From Clostridia bacterium (lineage in GTDB: Bacteria; Bacillota; Clostridia; Lachnospirales; Cellulosilyticaceae), in contig JAQSYC010000047.1 of the NCBI GenBank assembly GCA_029256345.1, positions 1-11,131 of the forward strand: a DNA stretch of 11,131 nucleotides, in the 5' to 3' direction. Made by a program: the position numbers and the translations under genes. Below are positions 1-6,715 of the stretch, in pieces. The notes beneath the pieces are model-generated. The model was given only the letters and a program-made list of their open reading frames with translations. It searched no databases and was not told the DNA's origin. Each line of letters begins with the position of its first letter. Positions within the stretch are counted from its first letter, which is position 1.

Positions 1-737
1 ATAGACCAGCTTGGTGATATAACCGCTTGTTCATTTTTTATAATAATATGTCTTGTTTCAGTAGGCTCACCCATCATATGGAATACCACGTTGTCTTCAT
101 TAAAATCAAAGTACATATAAACTTCCATTCTTCTTTCGTGGGTATGACTTGGCATAGTGTTCCATACGCTGCCTTTACTTAGGATTGTGCATCCCATAGA
201 TAACTGACAAGTTTCAAGAACTGCTGGATGAATAAACTGATAAATAGTTCTTTCATTTGAAGTGTCTAGACTTCCAAGCTCTACTTTGTTGGCATCATTT
301 CTTGTAATAATCTTGTTATCAAATTGTTTATGTGCAGGGGCTGAACACATGTAAAATTTAGCCGGGTTAGCTTCATCTAAACTTTTAAATGAAATATCTT
401 TTGTTGTCATTCCAAGATATAACCCTTCAATATTACCTAATGTATATTCTGTATTATCAGCTATAACTATACCTGCACCACCGATGTTGATAATCCCAAG
501 CTCACGTCTTTCAAGAAAATACTCTACACCTAAGTTCTTTTCACAATCAATGTGGTCTGCCAGACAAACTTCTTTTTTTACAGGCATTGTTCCAGCAACA
601 ATAATTCTGTCAATATGTGAGTAAACCATTTTCATGTCATCTGCTATAAAAAGCTTATCAATTAAAAACTCCTCTCTTAAATCTTCTGTAGCGTAATATT
701 TTGCATCTTTTTGATTTGCACCGTATCTAATATCCAT
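1..737 (-). CDS. kduI: 5-dehydro-4-deoxy-D-glucuronate isomerase (KduI), C-terminus cut by window edge
   Basis: KduI interconverts 5-keto-4-deoxyuronate and 3-deoxy-D-glycero-2,5-hexodiulosonate in the cytoplasm, a step in catabolism of the unsaturated uronates released from pectin and related polysaccharides. I translated it from the ATG at 737, which has AAGGAG 7 nt upstream. The product begins MDIRYGANQKDAKYYATEDL, a typical KduI start. The zinc-site signature HTHERRMEVYMYFD is present, with His198, His200 and Glu205 corresponding to His196, His198 and Glu203 of the E. coli enzyme. The window ends after SPSWS at codon 245, so the fourth zinc ligand, a histidine two residues further on, and about 30 C-terminal residues lie outside. 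The gene starts 23 bp after the GntR regulator stop and is probably cotranscribed with it. The family assignment is secure. Confidence 0.95.
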   Translation of the reverse strand, partial: MDIRYGANQKDAKYYATEDLREEFLIDKLFIADDMKMVYSHIDRIIVAGTMPVKKEVCLADHIDCEKNLGVEYFLERRELGIINIGGAGIVIADNTEYTLGNIEGLYLGMTTKDISFKSLDEANPAKFYMCSAPAHKQFDNKIITRNDANKVELGSLDTSNERTIYQFIHPAVLETCQLSMGCTILSKGSVWNTMPSHTHERRMEVYMYFDFNEDNVVFHMMGEPTETRHIIIKNEQAVISPSWS

Positions 738-760
738 TTTAATTCTCCTTTATTATGATG

Positions 761-1444
761 TTATTGCACAAAGTAATCTTTGAAATCTCTTTTTAAACGA
801 TCCCCTAACCTGTCTAACCCCCCTTTCAAATGCCCCTCAAAGAAGGGTACAATTTCATTGCTTTGTTTATTTCTTAATATGTTGATAAACATACAATGCT
901 CTTCATACAAGTTTTCATACTTCTTGGTAACAACAATATCCAGCATCCTAAATCTTGTATAATGAACTTGAAAATCTTGAATAATATCCCATAGCTTCTC
1001 TTTATGTGTCATTCTAAAACATATGTGATGAAGTTCACTATCTATCAAATAAAAATCTTCTGGTTTAGTTGGATTTGCTAAAAATGCTCTCTGTTTGGCA
1101 AGATTTTCTTCCATCTCCTCTATTAATTCGTCAGTAACATGATTTATTGCATCATTTACGACATTGATCTCTAATACTATCCTCATAAAAATGAGTTGCT
1201 TAATAAGTTCAAAATCTAATAACGACACATATGTTCCTTTTTGCGGCCTTATCTCAACAAGTTTGTCTGTACTCAGTTTAGAAAAAACAGATCTGATAGG
1301 GGTTCTTGAAATATTAAAACGCTTAGAAATATCATTTTCACTAATCAGCTCCCCCGGCAGAATCTTGAGCGTTAGTATTTCTTGCTTTAAAATAGTATAG
1401 ATTTCTTCTGTACTCATCTTCACAGTCGGACTTTTAATCTCCAA
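761..1444 (-). CDS. GntR-family transcriptional regulator, FadR/FCD subfamily, likely controls kduI
   Basis: A 227-residue regulator. Residues 10-75 form the winged helix-turn-helix, with the GntR hallmarks LPGELISENDISKRFNISRT and PIRSVFSKL and the wing at RPQKGTYV. Residues about 80-215 are the all-helical FCD effector domain. Asp135, His139, His183 and His205 fit the metal-site pattern common in this domain. The start is TTG at 1444: AGGGGG lies 8 nt upstream of it, whereas the later in-frame ATG (codon 10) has no good ribosome binding site. The gene precedes kduI by 23 bp and sits behind a promoter whose predicted transcription start falls in a perfect palindrome of the GTATAC type, so autoregulation together with kduI is likely. 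The effector is probably a uronate or uronate-derived keto acid, inferred only from the neighbour. Confidence 0.9.
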   Translation of the reverse strand: MEIKSPTVKMSTEEIYTILKQEILTLKILPGELISENDISKRFNISRTPIRSVFSKLSTDKLVEIRPQKGTYVSLLDFELIKQLIFMRIVLEINVVNDAINHVTDELIEEMEENLAKQRAFLANPTKPEDFYLIDSELHHICFRMTHKEKLWDIIQDFQVHYTRFRMLDIVVTKKYENLYEEHCMFINILRNKQSNEIVPFFEGHLKGGLDRLGDRLKRDFKDYFVQ

Positions 1445-1542
1445 GTTAACATCCCCCTAGACTTGATTCTTTTAATCCTTTAGTTATTCTATCTATTCCG
1501 TTGTGCATATTATATAGTTTCAAGTTGAATTACCTTTGTTTA

Positions 1543-1550
1543 TGTATACA
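1543..1550. promoter_or_regulatory. second, shorter GntR-type palindrome
   Basis: TGTATACA is an 8-bp palindrome carrying the same GTATAC core as the 18-bp site. The two centres are 17 bp apart, so the sites lie on nearly comparable faces of the helix. This suggests a secondary operator bound by a second GntR dimer. It is weaker evidence than the main site because such a short AT-rich palindrome can occur by chance. Confidence 0.5.
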
Positions 1551-1554
1551 AATG

Positions 1555-1572
1555 TAACTTGTATACAAGTTA
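1555..1572. promoter_or_regulatory. probable operator of the GntR/FCD regulator (18-bp perfect palindrome)
   Basis: The sequence TAACTTGTATACAAGTTA is a perfect 18-bp palindrome. FadR-subfamily GntR proteins bind sites with a GT...AC core flanked by A/T, and TTGTATACAA fits that pattern well. It starts about one position from the predicted transcription start (about 1571), so a bound repressor would block promoter clearance. That the adjacent GntR protein binds here is inferred from position and consensus. Confidence 0.75.
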
Positions 1573-1577
1573 AAATA

Positions 1578-1606
1578 ACTATATCATTTGTTCTATTTCT
1601 AGTCAA
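1578..1606 (-). promoter_or_regulatory. sigma-A-type promoter of the GntR-kduI unit
   Basis: On the minus strand, TTGACT (1606-1601) and TATAGT (1583-1578) are separated by exactly 17 bp, giving 5/6 matches to both consensus hexamers. The predicted transcription start is near 1571, inside the 18-bp palindrome. The GntR gene begins about 127 nt downstream. Confidence 0.75.
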
Positions 1607-1688
1607 TATCCTTTTTATATTTTATAACTTTATTAGTTTCCGCCCATTAGCTATTTTTATTCATTTAGTCCTATATAAATAACTCCAT

Positions 1689-1735
1689 AAAAATGAGGAT
1701 AAATAAAGTTTAACACTTTATTTATCCTCATTTTT
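1689..1735. terminator. very strong, probably bidirectional rho-independent terminator
   Basis: A perfect 20-bp stem (1689-1708 pairs with 1716-1735) closes a 7-nt loop, TTTAACA. The outer pairs are A-T, so each strand shows a run of T at the end of the hairpin: six T on the plus strand at 1731-1736, five on the minus strand. It would end minus-strand transcripts from clpC and the relic gene, and it insulates the GntR promoter. There is no plus-strand gene upstream that needs it. Confidence 0.85.
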
Positions 1736-1756
1736 TGTTTTAAAAAGAATACTCTA

Positions 1757-2019
1757 TTAAATTTTTCTTAATACAACTGCTTGTGACTCTTTTGCACAAT
1801 CTACTGAAAAGTTCACTTTACCTGCCACAGTTGATTTGACATTCCCTACAATAAAGCTCCATCTCTTTTAAGCTTTGTAACTTCAAAGAACGTTTTTGCT
1901 TTATATAATCTGCCATCTACTTCAAAGTCCAGCACTTTCGTTTTTTCTGAAAGCTCATAGTTTCCAAAACTAAGTGTTCCATCATTTTCCACTCTAATAA
2001 TCTCATTAACAACAGCCAT
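1757..2019 (-). pseudogene. relic of a small 'endosialidase'-labelled Lachnospiraceae family protein, internal deletion with frameshift
   Basis: The start is ATG at 2019, with GGAGG at 2028-2032, 8 nt upstream. The first frame encodes 57 residues beginning MAVVNEIIRVENDGTLSFG and stops at 1846 (TAG). From about 1860 down, the -1 frame carries on with a protein-like stretch, SFIVGNVKSTVAGKVNFSVD then CAKESQAVVLRKI, ending in TAA at 1757-1759. From memory, intact members of this family are about 130 residues long: the first part matches their N-terminus and the second their C-terminus, while the middle third is missing. The total length is 263 bp, not a multiple of three. The sequence TTGTA at the apparent junction could be deletion microhomology. 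The molecular function of the family is unknown to me and the sialidase label is probably not meaningful. An alternative is that only the 57-residue product is made. Confidence 0.6.
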
Positions 2020-2050
2020 TGCTAAATCCTCCAATGTTTTTATTACTTTA

Positions 2051-2074
2051 ATTTATTTATTTATCTATTTATTA
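2051..2074. repeat. imperfect ATTT tetranucleotide tract
   Basis: Six consecutive units (ATTT three times, ATCT, ATTT, ATTA) lie between a candidate -10 box and the ribosome binding site of the relic gene, in what would be its untranslated leader. It is a simple-sequence tract in an AT-rich gap and no function is evident. Confidence 0.6.
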
Positions 2075-2087
2075 TAAATATACCCTC

Positions 2088-2116
2088 ATTATACATGATT
2101 TAGATCAAAAAGTATA
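2088..2116 (-). promoter_or_regulatory. candidate promoter of the relic gene
   Basis: TATAAT at 2093-2088 matches the -10 consensus perfectly, but the -35 position, 17 bp upstream (2116-2111, TATACT), matches only 3 of 6. No hairpin terminator follows clpC at 2035-2124, so the relic could also be reached by read-through from clpC. Confidence 0.4.
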
Positions 2117-2124
2117 TGGTAATA

Positions 2125-4572
2125 TTATTGCTTTGTGAAGGTGCATGCTTCATCTTTAATATTCACAACTACCTTATCGCCTTCTTTAATTTTACCATCT
2201 AAAATTTCATCTGATAGTTTGTCTTCGATATAGGTTTGGATCGTCCTTCTAAGTGGTCTTGCACCATAGGCTTGATTATAACCTTTAGCCGCCAGAAAAT
2301 CTAATGTTTCTTTCGTTAGTTCGATTTCAATGCCTACATTTTTTGTAATTCTTTTTAACAGACTTTTAATCATAACATCGGCAATCTCTCTAATATTTTC
2401 TGTTGTCAGCGGATGAAATACAATCATCTCATCCAGTCTGTTTAAAAACTCCGGTCTGAAAATACGTTTAACTTCTTCTATGACACTTTTTTTCATATCC
2501 TGATAAGACTTGCTTACATCTTCATAAGAGATAAAACCAAGTTTTTTAGGTTCTATAATATTTCTGGCTCCTATATTGGAGGTCATTATAATAATGGTAT
2601 TTTTAAAGTTTATTTTTCTACCTCTTGAATCTGTAACGTGCCCGTCATCTAACACCTGTAAAAGAATATTAAATACATCTGGGTGCGCTTTTTCGATTTC
2701 ATCAAATAATATGACCGAATAAGGTTTTCTTCTTACTTTTTCAGTAAGCTGCCCCCCCTCATCATACCCAACATAACCTGGCGGTGAACCAATGAGTTTA
2801 GATACGGTATGTTTTTCCATATATTCTGACATATCAATCCTAATCATGGCATTTTCATCACCAAACATAGCTTCTGCCAATGCTTTAGTCAGTTCAGTTT
2901 TCCCTACTCCTGTTGGTCCTAGGAACAAAAATGAACCAATGGGCCTATTGGGGTCTTTGAGTCCTACACGACCCCTTCTTACAGCTTTAGAAACAGCTAT
3001 AATGGCTTCATCCTGTCCGATTACTCTTTCATGGAGGATTTTTTCCATGCTCTGAAGTCTTTCAAATTCTTCTTCAGCCAGTCTTTTAACTGGAATATGG
3101 GTCCAACTGCTTACAATGTCTGCAATTTCATCTTCTGATACGATTTGAGTATTTTTGGTATGTTTTGATTCCCATTCTACTTTTGCACTGGCTATCTTTT
3201 CTTTAATTTGATTTTCTTTTTGTTTGATTTGACCTGCCTTTTCATATTCTTCATTAACAATAGCGTCTTCTTTTTCTTTGCTGTATTTTAGAAGTTCTTC
3301 CTCTAGTTCTTTAATATTTGCCGGTGAAGTATAGGCTCTTAGTCTTACCTTTGAAGCCGCTTCGTCCAAAAGGTCAATGGCTTTGTCAGGCAGATACCGG
3401 TCTGCAATATACCTACTAGACAGCTTAACCGCCGCACTAATAGCCTCATTTGTAATCTGCACTTGATGATGCACTTCATATTTATCTTTTATGCCCTTAA
3501 GGATTTCTATTGTTTCTTCCTCGGAAGGTTCATTTACCTGTACTGGCTGAAAACGTCTTTCAAGCGCAGCGTCTTTTTCAATATGCTTTCTATACTCATC
3601 TAATGTTGTTGCACCTACCAGCTGGATCTCACCTCTTGCCAAAGAAGGTTTTAAGATGTTGGATGCATCCATTGCTCCTTCTGCTGCTCCAGCTCCAATA
3701 ATGGTATGAAGTTCATCAATAAACAAAATGATGTCTCCCGCAGTACGAACCTCTTCCAAAACTTTGTTAATACGTTCTTCAAACTCACCTCTATATTTGG
3801 TACCTGATATCATAGATGATAAATCAAGTGAAACTACTCTTCTATCTTTTAAGAGTTCGGGAATCGTTCCTCCAACTATTTTTTGGGCTAATCCCTCTAC
3901 TACTGCTGTTTTTCCTACTCCGGGTTCTCCAACAAGGCAAGGATTGTTTTTGGTTCGTCTTGAAAGAATCTGTACAACTCTTTCAATTTCTGTCTCTCTT
4001 CCGATAATAGGATCGAACTTATCTTCTCTCGCAAGCTGCGTTAAATCACGGCTGTATTTGTCCAGTGTAGGCGTAGTTGATTTGCCTTCCTTAACACTTT
4101 GTTTGGAAGTTGCAAAGCTGGCCTCAGTTTTTTGAGTGCCCCCTGTCAGCATATCCACAAGTGCTGCAAGCAGCTTGCTTGCATTAACTCCCAATGATTC
4201 TAGTAGTTTTACCCCTACGCAGGTTTTTTCTTTTAAGATAGAGATTAATAAATGTTCTGTTCCAATAGCATTTGTGCCTAGCTGTCTTGCAAATTGTGAA
4301 CTGACTTCGAAAATTCTTTTGACTCTAGGCGTAAAATCTTTAGGTGCTACCAGCGCTACCTGCCCCATGCCAATGACCTCTTTTATCTTATCCAGAAGAT
4401 CCTCTTCTGTAATTCCATAGTCCTCAAGCGCTTTTTTTGCTACAGAGTTATCGGTATGAATGAGTCCTACTAAAAGGTGCTCTGTTCCCAGATAACCATG
4501 TCTGAACTCCGCCATCATTTGCTCTGCGTATTCAATAGCCGCTTGTGCTTGTGCTGTAAACTTCACTTCCAT
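2125..4572 (-). CDS. clpC: ATP-dependent Clp protease ATPase subunit ClpC
   Basis: A Hsp100 unfoldase that delivers substrates, including arginine-phosphorylated proteins, to the ClpP peptidase. Domain order for the 815-residue product: double Clp N-repeat (1-145) with two GTEHLL motifs; AAA+ D1 with Walker A GEPGVGKT (215-222), Walker B ILFIDE and pore loop KYRG; a coiled-coil middle domain with a UVR motif (about 422-457); AAA+ D2 with Walker A GPTGVGKT (552-559), Walker B VILFDE and pore loop GYVG; and an LGF tripeptide at about 678-680 in the ClpP-docking loop. Glu31 and Glu106 correspond to the B. subtilis phospho-arginine-binding Glu32 and Glu106. I chose ATG 4572 rather than ATG 4581 because AGGAG (4582-4586) directly abuts the earlier codon and lies 9 nt from the later one. 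The gene follows mcsB by 20 bp in the same operon. Length is normal for the family. Confidence 0.97.
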   Translation of the reverse strand: MEVKFTAQAQAAIEYAEQMMAEFRHGYLGTEHLLVGLIHTDNSVAKKALEDYGITEEDLLDKIKEVIGMGQVALVAPKDFTPRVKRIFEVSSQFARQLGTNAIGTEHLLISILKEKTCVGVKLLESLGVNASKLLAALVDMLTGGTQKTEASFATSKQSVKEGKSTTPTLDKYSRDLTQLAREDKFDPIIGRETEIERVVQILSRRTKNNPCLVGEPGVGKTAVVEGLAQKIVGGTIPELLKDRRVVSLDLSSMISGTKYRGEFEERINKVLEEVRTAGDIILFIDELHTIIGAGAAEGAMDASNILKPSLARGEIQLVGATTLDEYRKHIEKDAALERRFQPVQVNEPSEEETIEILKGIKDKYEVHHQVQITNEAISAAVKLSSRYIADRYLPDKAIDLLDEAASKVRLRAYTSPANIKELEEELLKYSKEKEDAIVNEEYEKAGQIKQKENQIKEKIASAKVEWESKHTKNTQIVSEDEIADIVSSWTHIPVKRLAEEEFERLQSMEKILHERVIGQDEAIIAVSKAVRRGRVGLKDPNRPIGSFLFLGPTGVGKTELTKALAEAMFGDENAMIRIDMSEYMEKHTVSKLIGSPPGYVGYDEGGQLTEKVRRKPYSVILFDEIEKAHPDVFNILLQVLDDGHVTDSRGRKINFKNTIIIMTSNIGARNIIEPKKLGFISYEDVSKSYQDMKKSVIEEVKRIFRPEFLNRLDEMIVFHPLTTENIREIADVMIKSLLKRITKNVGIEIELTKETLDFLAAKGYNQAYGARPLRRTIQTYIEDKLSDEILDGKIKEGDKVVVNIKDEACTFTKQ

Positions 4573-4581
4573 AATTTTCAT

Positions 4582-4586
4582 CTCCT
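4582..4586 (-). promoter_or_regulatory. clpC ribosome binding site that decides the start
   Basis: AGGAG lies immediately next to the ATG at 4581 (no spacer) but 9 nt upstream of the ATG at 4572. Initiation at 4572 is therefore expected, removing three residues from the longest reading. Confidence 0.75.
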
Positions 4587-4592
4587 GTCTTA

Positions 4593-5606
4593 CTATATTT
4601 CGAGATATTTCCTAATAGTACCTGCACGCAGGCTATTAAGTGAAATACTTTGACTTAAATTTTGAGATTTTGAGAGCATCACACCATCTTGACACATTAA
4701 CATCATTTCATAAAGATTATAAGTAGGCTTCTTAAAATCGTAAATTCCCATCTCAAACCCTAATTTAACATCGGATAACAATTCCATAGCTTCTCCTGTA
4801 GATAGTTCTCTTGCGTATCTTAAAATACCATAAGATCTATAGAGTTTATCTATAAGAGCTCTCTTGCTGATATCTGATATATGATTTCTAATATACTCTT
4901 CTTTTTCTACCAAATTAAACGTAACATTTTTAGTGATGGCAATAAGATCTATCTCATTTCTTCCTAGTGTCAGCTGATTGGATATCTGATAGATATCCCC
5001 TAAAGCTTTTGTACCTTCTCCATACATGCCTCTTATCTGCATACCTAACTTTTGTAAGCTTTCAAAGATCGTTCCTATATGTCCTGTCTTACTAAGCATT
5101 GGCAGGTGGACCATAAACGAGGCTCTAAGCCCGGTGCCTGCATTGGTAATACAGGATGTCATATAGCCATATTCTTTATGAAAAGCATATTGTAATAGCT
5201 TTGATAGATGATCGTCTAACTCAGAAGCTATTTCCCAAGTCTTTTGGATATCACTTCCTGCCTGCATACATTGTATGCGGATATGATCTTCTTCATTGAT
5301 CATAATACTTATACTTCTTTCTTCATTGTGGATAACCAGCGTTGGGAAAGGTGTTTCTGCCAAAAGCGGACTGATAAGGTGAGTCTCTACAAGCTGCTGC
5401 TTTTGCACATCGTTAATCATATGGGGCTCTATAATGCTGAACTTGTAATCTGAAAGTTTAGCCGCTGCTTCTTTTACCTGATTAATAATCTCATAAGCAT
5501 CTGCTTCATTCATCTTTATTGTGAATTTATAATTCACCAGATTTCTGGCCAGTCTTATACGGTGTGAAATGACTATATCATCTGCTGCTACATTCTGATA
5601 CCACAT
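4593..5606 (-). CDS. mcsB: protein arginine kinase McsB
   Basis: McsB phosphorylates arginine side chains of target proteins with ATP, marking them for ClpC-ClpP. The 337-residue product has a phosphagen-kinase fold: HRIRLARNL at 15-23 in the N-terminal nucleotide-binding part, NEEDHIRIQ at 104-112, the active-site loop SCITNAGTGLRAS with Cys152 as the equivalent of the essential phosphagen-kinase cysteine, and RGMYGEG at 192-198. The usual Pro after that cysteine is Ile here. The allosteric phospho-arginine motif RDxxRA near the C-terminus reads LNSLRA (323-328), so its first two residues are replaced. The protein is shorter than B. subtilis McsB (363 by memory) and ends soon after this motif. 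The start codon overlaps the mcsA stop (TAATG), indicating translational coupling to its activator. Confidence 0.95.
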   Translation of the reverse strand: MWYQNVAADDIVISHRIRLARNLVNYKFTIKMNEADAYEIINQVKEAAAKLSDYKFSIIEPHMINDVQKQQLVETHLISPLLAETPFPTLVIHNEERSISIMINEEDHIRIQCMQAGSDIQKTWEIASELDDHLSKLLQYAFHKEYGYMTSCITNAGTGLRASFMVHLPMLSKTGHIGTIFESLQKLGMQIRGMYGEGTKALGDIYQISNQLTLGRNEIDLIAITKNVTFNLVEKEEYIRNHISDISKRALIDKLYRSYGILRYARELSTGEAMELLSDVKLGFEMGIYDFKKPTYNLYEMMLMCQDGVMLSKSQNLSQSISLNSLRAGTIRKYLEI

Positions 5607-6136
5607 TAGTCTTCTCCCCCTGCTTTAATAGCTTTTATCTCATCCCTTAGCCTAGCTGCCTCTTCATAGGCTTCCTCTTGTATGGCTTTTTTAAGAGCAT
5701 CTTCAAGCCTGCCTAGCCGTTCCTGCTTTTGTTTGCCCTTACTAAAATCTGTAGCTTGGATATCAACCTGTACGGCTTTGCCCACATGCTTTATATTCCC
5801 ATGTACATTAATAAATGCATTCCTTAGTTCATTATCAAAAGTGGTATAACACGCGTTACATCCAAACTTACCGATTTTTAAAAATTCATCAAGAGACAGG
5901 CCACACTGTGGACATTTCTTTGGCAGAGGGGTTTTAGGTGACTTTAAATACCCCTCTTCTAAAGCGATTTTCATCAGTTCGGATATAAAATCATTAAACA
6001 ATATGGCCTGAGTTCCTATATTATTTTCAGTAAGTTTTATGCAATCATTACATAAATAATGACCCGTTTTTTGCCCATTAGTTATCTCACTTACATAAAT
6101 AGTTGCTTCATTTTTTTTGCACTTTTCACAAAGCAT
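5606..6136 (-). CDS. mcsA: McsA, zinc-binding activator of McsB
   Basis: McsA binds McsB and stimulates its arginine kinase activity. The 176-residue product carries four CxxC pairs making two zinc sites (Cys3/Cys6, Cys29/Cys32, Cys75/Cys78, Cys93/Cys96) and a C-terminal UVR motif at about 138-172 (LEDALKKAIQEEAYEEAARL), like the UVR of ClpC. The start is ATG 6136, 8 nt after AAGGAG (6145-6150). An in-frame GTG at 6145 overlaps that ribosome binding site and is rejected. The stop overlaps the mcsB start by one base. Downstream are mcsB and clpC; 15 bp upstream is a zinc-ribbon gene where ctsR is normally found. Confidence 0.94.
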   Translation of the reverse strand: MLCEKCKKNEATIYVSEITNGQKTGHYLCNDCIKLTENNIGTQAILFNDFISELMKIALEEGYLKSPKTPLPKKCPQCGLSLDEFLKIGKFGCNACYTTFDNELRNAFINVHGNIKHVGKAVQVDIQATDFSKGKQKQERLGRLEDALKKAIQEEAYEEAARLRDEIKAIKAGGED

Positions 6137-6144
6137 GATGACCA

Positions 6145-6150
6145 CTCCTT
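6145..6150 (-). promoter_or_regulatory. mcsA ribosome binding site that decides the start
   Basis: AAGGAG is 8 nt from ATG 6136. The alternative upstream GTG codon (6145-6143) begins inside the Shine-Dalgarno sequence and cannot use it. Confidence 0.75.
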
Positions 6151-6151
6151 A

Positions 6152-6616
6152 TTAGAATTTGTTACCACAGCTAATGCAATAAGAAGCACTAATATTATTT
6201 CCTACATTACAGTGACTGCAAATTTTCATAATCTCTACGCCATCTTCTCCCTTTTCTGGTCTTGTCTGTTTGGCCATGTTTTCATCCCAAGTTGTCTTAA
6301 CTGTTCTTTTAAAAGTATCAAAACTATCTTTTTGAGTAGTAACAATCTCTCCTACTTGTTTTTCAATTTGTGCAATCTCTTTTGTGATCACTTCAATTTT
6401 TGTATATAACGAAACGGGTATTTCCTCCTCCGCGTTATGAACATGCACCTCGTACTGCGCCTCACCCAATTGCTGGTACGCTTTTTTAAGTTCATTTTTT
6501 TTACTTAATAATTCAGTTCTATAGACTGTTTGATCCACTGACTTTTGTGTTTGCGTCGTGGCTTCTTTAAATGTTGATTTAATACTTTCGCCTAATTTTG
6601 TAAATACATCTCCCAT
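6152..6616 (-). CDS. coiled-coil protein with C-terminal zinc ribbon, first gene of the mcsA-mcsB-clpC cluster
   Basis: The function is unknown. The 154-residue protein is strongly charged and helical (about 10-115), with a probable coiled coil around KKNELKKAYQQLGEAQYEVH, a motif seen in many small Firmicutes zinc-ribbon proteins. At the end is a treble-clef-like ribbon with Cys133/Cys136 and Cys147/Cys150 (CSHC, then CISC). There is no signal peptide, membrane segment or winged helix, so it is not CtsR, which normally occupies this position. It begins with ATG 6616, 8 nt after GAGGAGG, and ends 15 bp before mcsA, so it is in the operon. A role in Clp-linked quality control is suggested only by location. 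Confidence 0.8.
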   Translation of the reverse strand: MGDVFTKLGESIKSTFKEATTQTQKSVDQTVYRTELLSKKNELKKAYQQLGEAQYEVHVHNAEEEIPVSLYTKIEVITKEIAQIEKQVGEIVTTQKDSFDTFKRTVKTTWDENMAKQTRPEKGEDGVEIMKICSHCNVGNNISASYCISCGNKF

Positions 6617-6658
6617 ATGATAAACCTCCTCGAGTTATTATTAACTTATTTTAAGTAT

Positions 6659-6687
6659 ATTATAGTGAAGTCCTTGTTTTTTTTCTA
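6659..6687 (-). promoter_or_regulatory. candidate promoter of the zinc-ribbon-mcsA-mcsB-clpC operon
   Basis: A perfect -10 TATAAT at 6664-6659 and TAGAAA (4/6) at 6687-6682 are separated by 17 bp, with a predicted start near 6652, about 36 nt before the ATG. I see no CtsR heptanucleotide (GGTCAAA-type) repeat and no CIRCE element anywhere between the two flanking genes. The basis of any stress control is therefore not visible here. Confidence 0.5.
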
Positions 6688-6715
6688 CTAATATTTTAAA
6701 TTTGTGTAGATTATT

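Larger units (their letters stand above)
1445..1756. other. 312-bp intergenic region: promoter/operator of the GntR-kduI unit plus terminator
   Basis: There is no convincing coding sequence here. From the right it holds the strong hairpin at 1689-1735, an AT-rich stretch without recognisable features at about 1607-1688, a minus-strand promoter at 1578-1606, two GTATAC-centred palindromes at 1543-1572, a small 11-bp palindrome TTCAAGTTGAA at 1519-1529, and an untranslated leader of roughly 125 nt up to the GntR ribosome binding site. Confidence 0.7.

Noticed and set aside
1607..1688. Riboswitch or small RNA in the AT-rich stretch right of the GntR promoter
   Set aside because: It has no conserved motif or stable stem and lies upstream of the promoter on the relevant strand.
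1846..1875. Programmed -1 ribosomal frameshift joining the two frames of the 'endosialidase'-type gene
   Set aside because: The needed shift is -1, but no X XXY YYZ heptamer in the correct phase is present (candidates such as CTTAAAA are out of phase), and the middle of the protein would still be missing.
2020..2034. TTG start at 2034 for the relic gene (MEDLAMAVV...)
   Set aside because: That codon overlaps the GGAGG ribosome binding site at 2028-2032, which serves the ATG at 2019.
3728..4135. 135-codon plus-strand open frame inside clpC
   Set aside because: It is antisense to the conserved D1 ATPase region, has no ribosome binding site and its translation is low in complexity: a shadow of clpC.
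6059..6409. 116-codon plus-strand open frame across the mcsA/zinc-ribbon junction
   Set aside because: It is antisense to two well-supported genes and resembles no family; it is a by-product of AT-rich coding sequence.
6617..6715. CtsR box or CIRCE element upstream of the Clp operon
   Set aside because: I looked for GGTCAAA/TTTGACC repeats and TTAGCACTC-N9-GAGTGCTAA on both strands and found neither.
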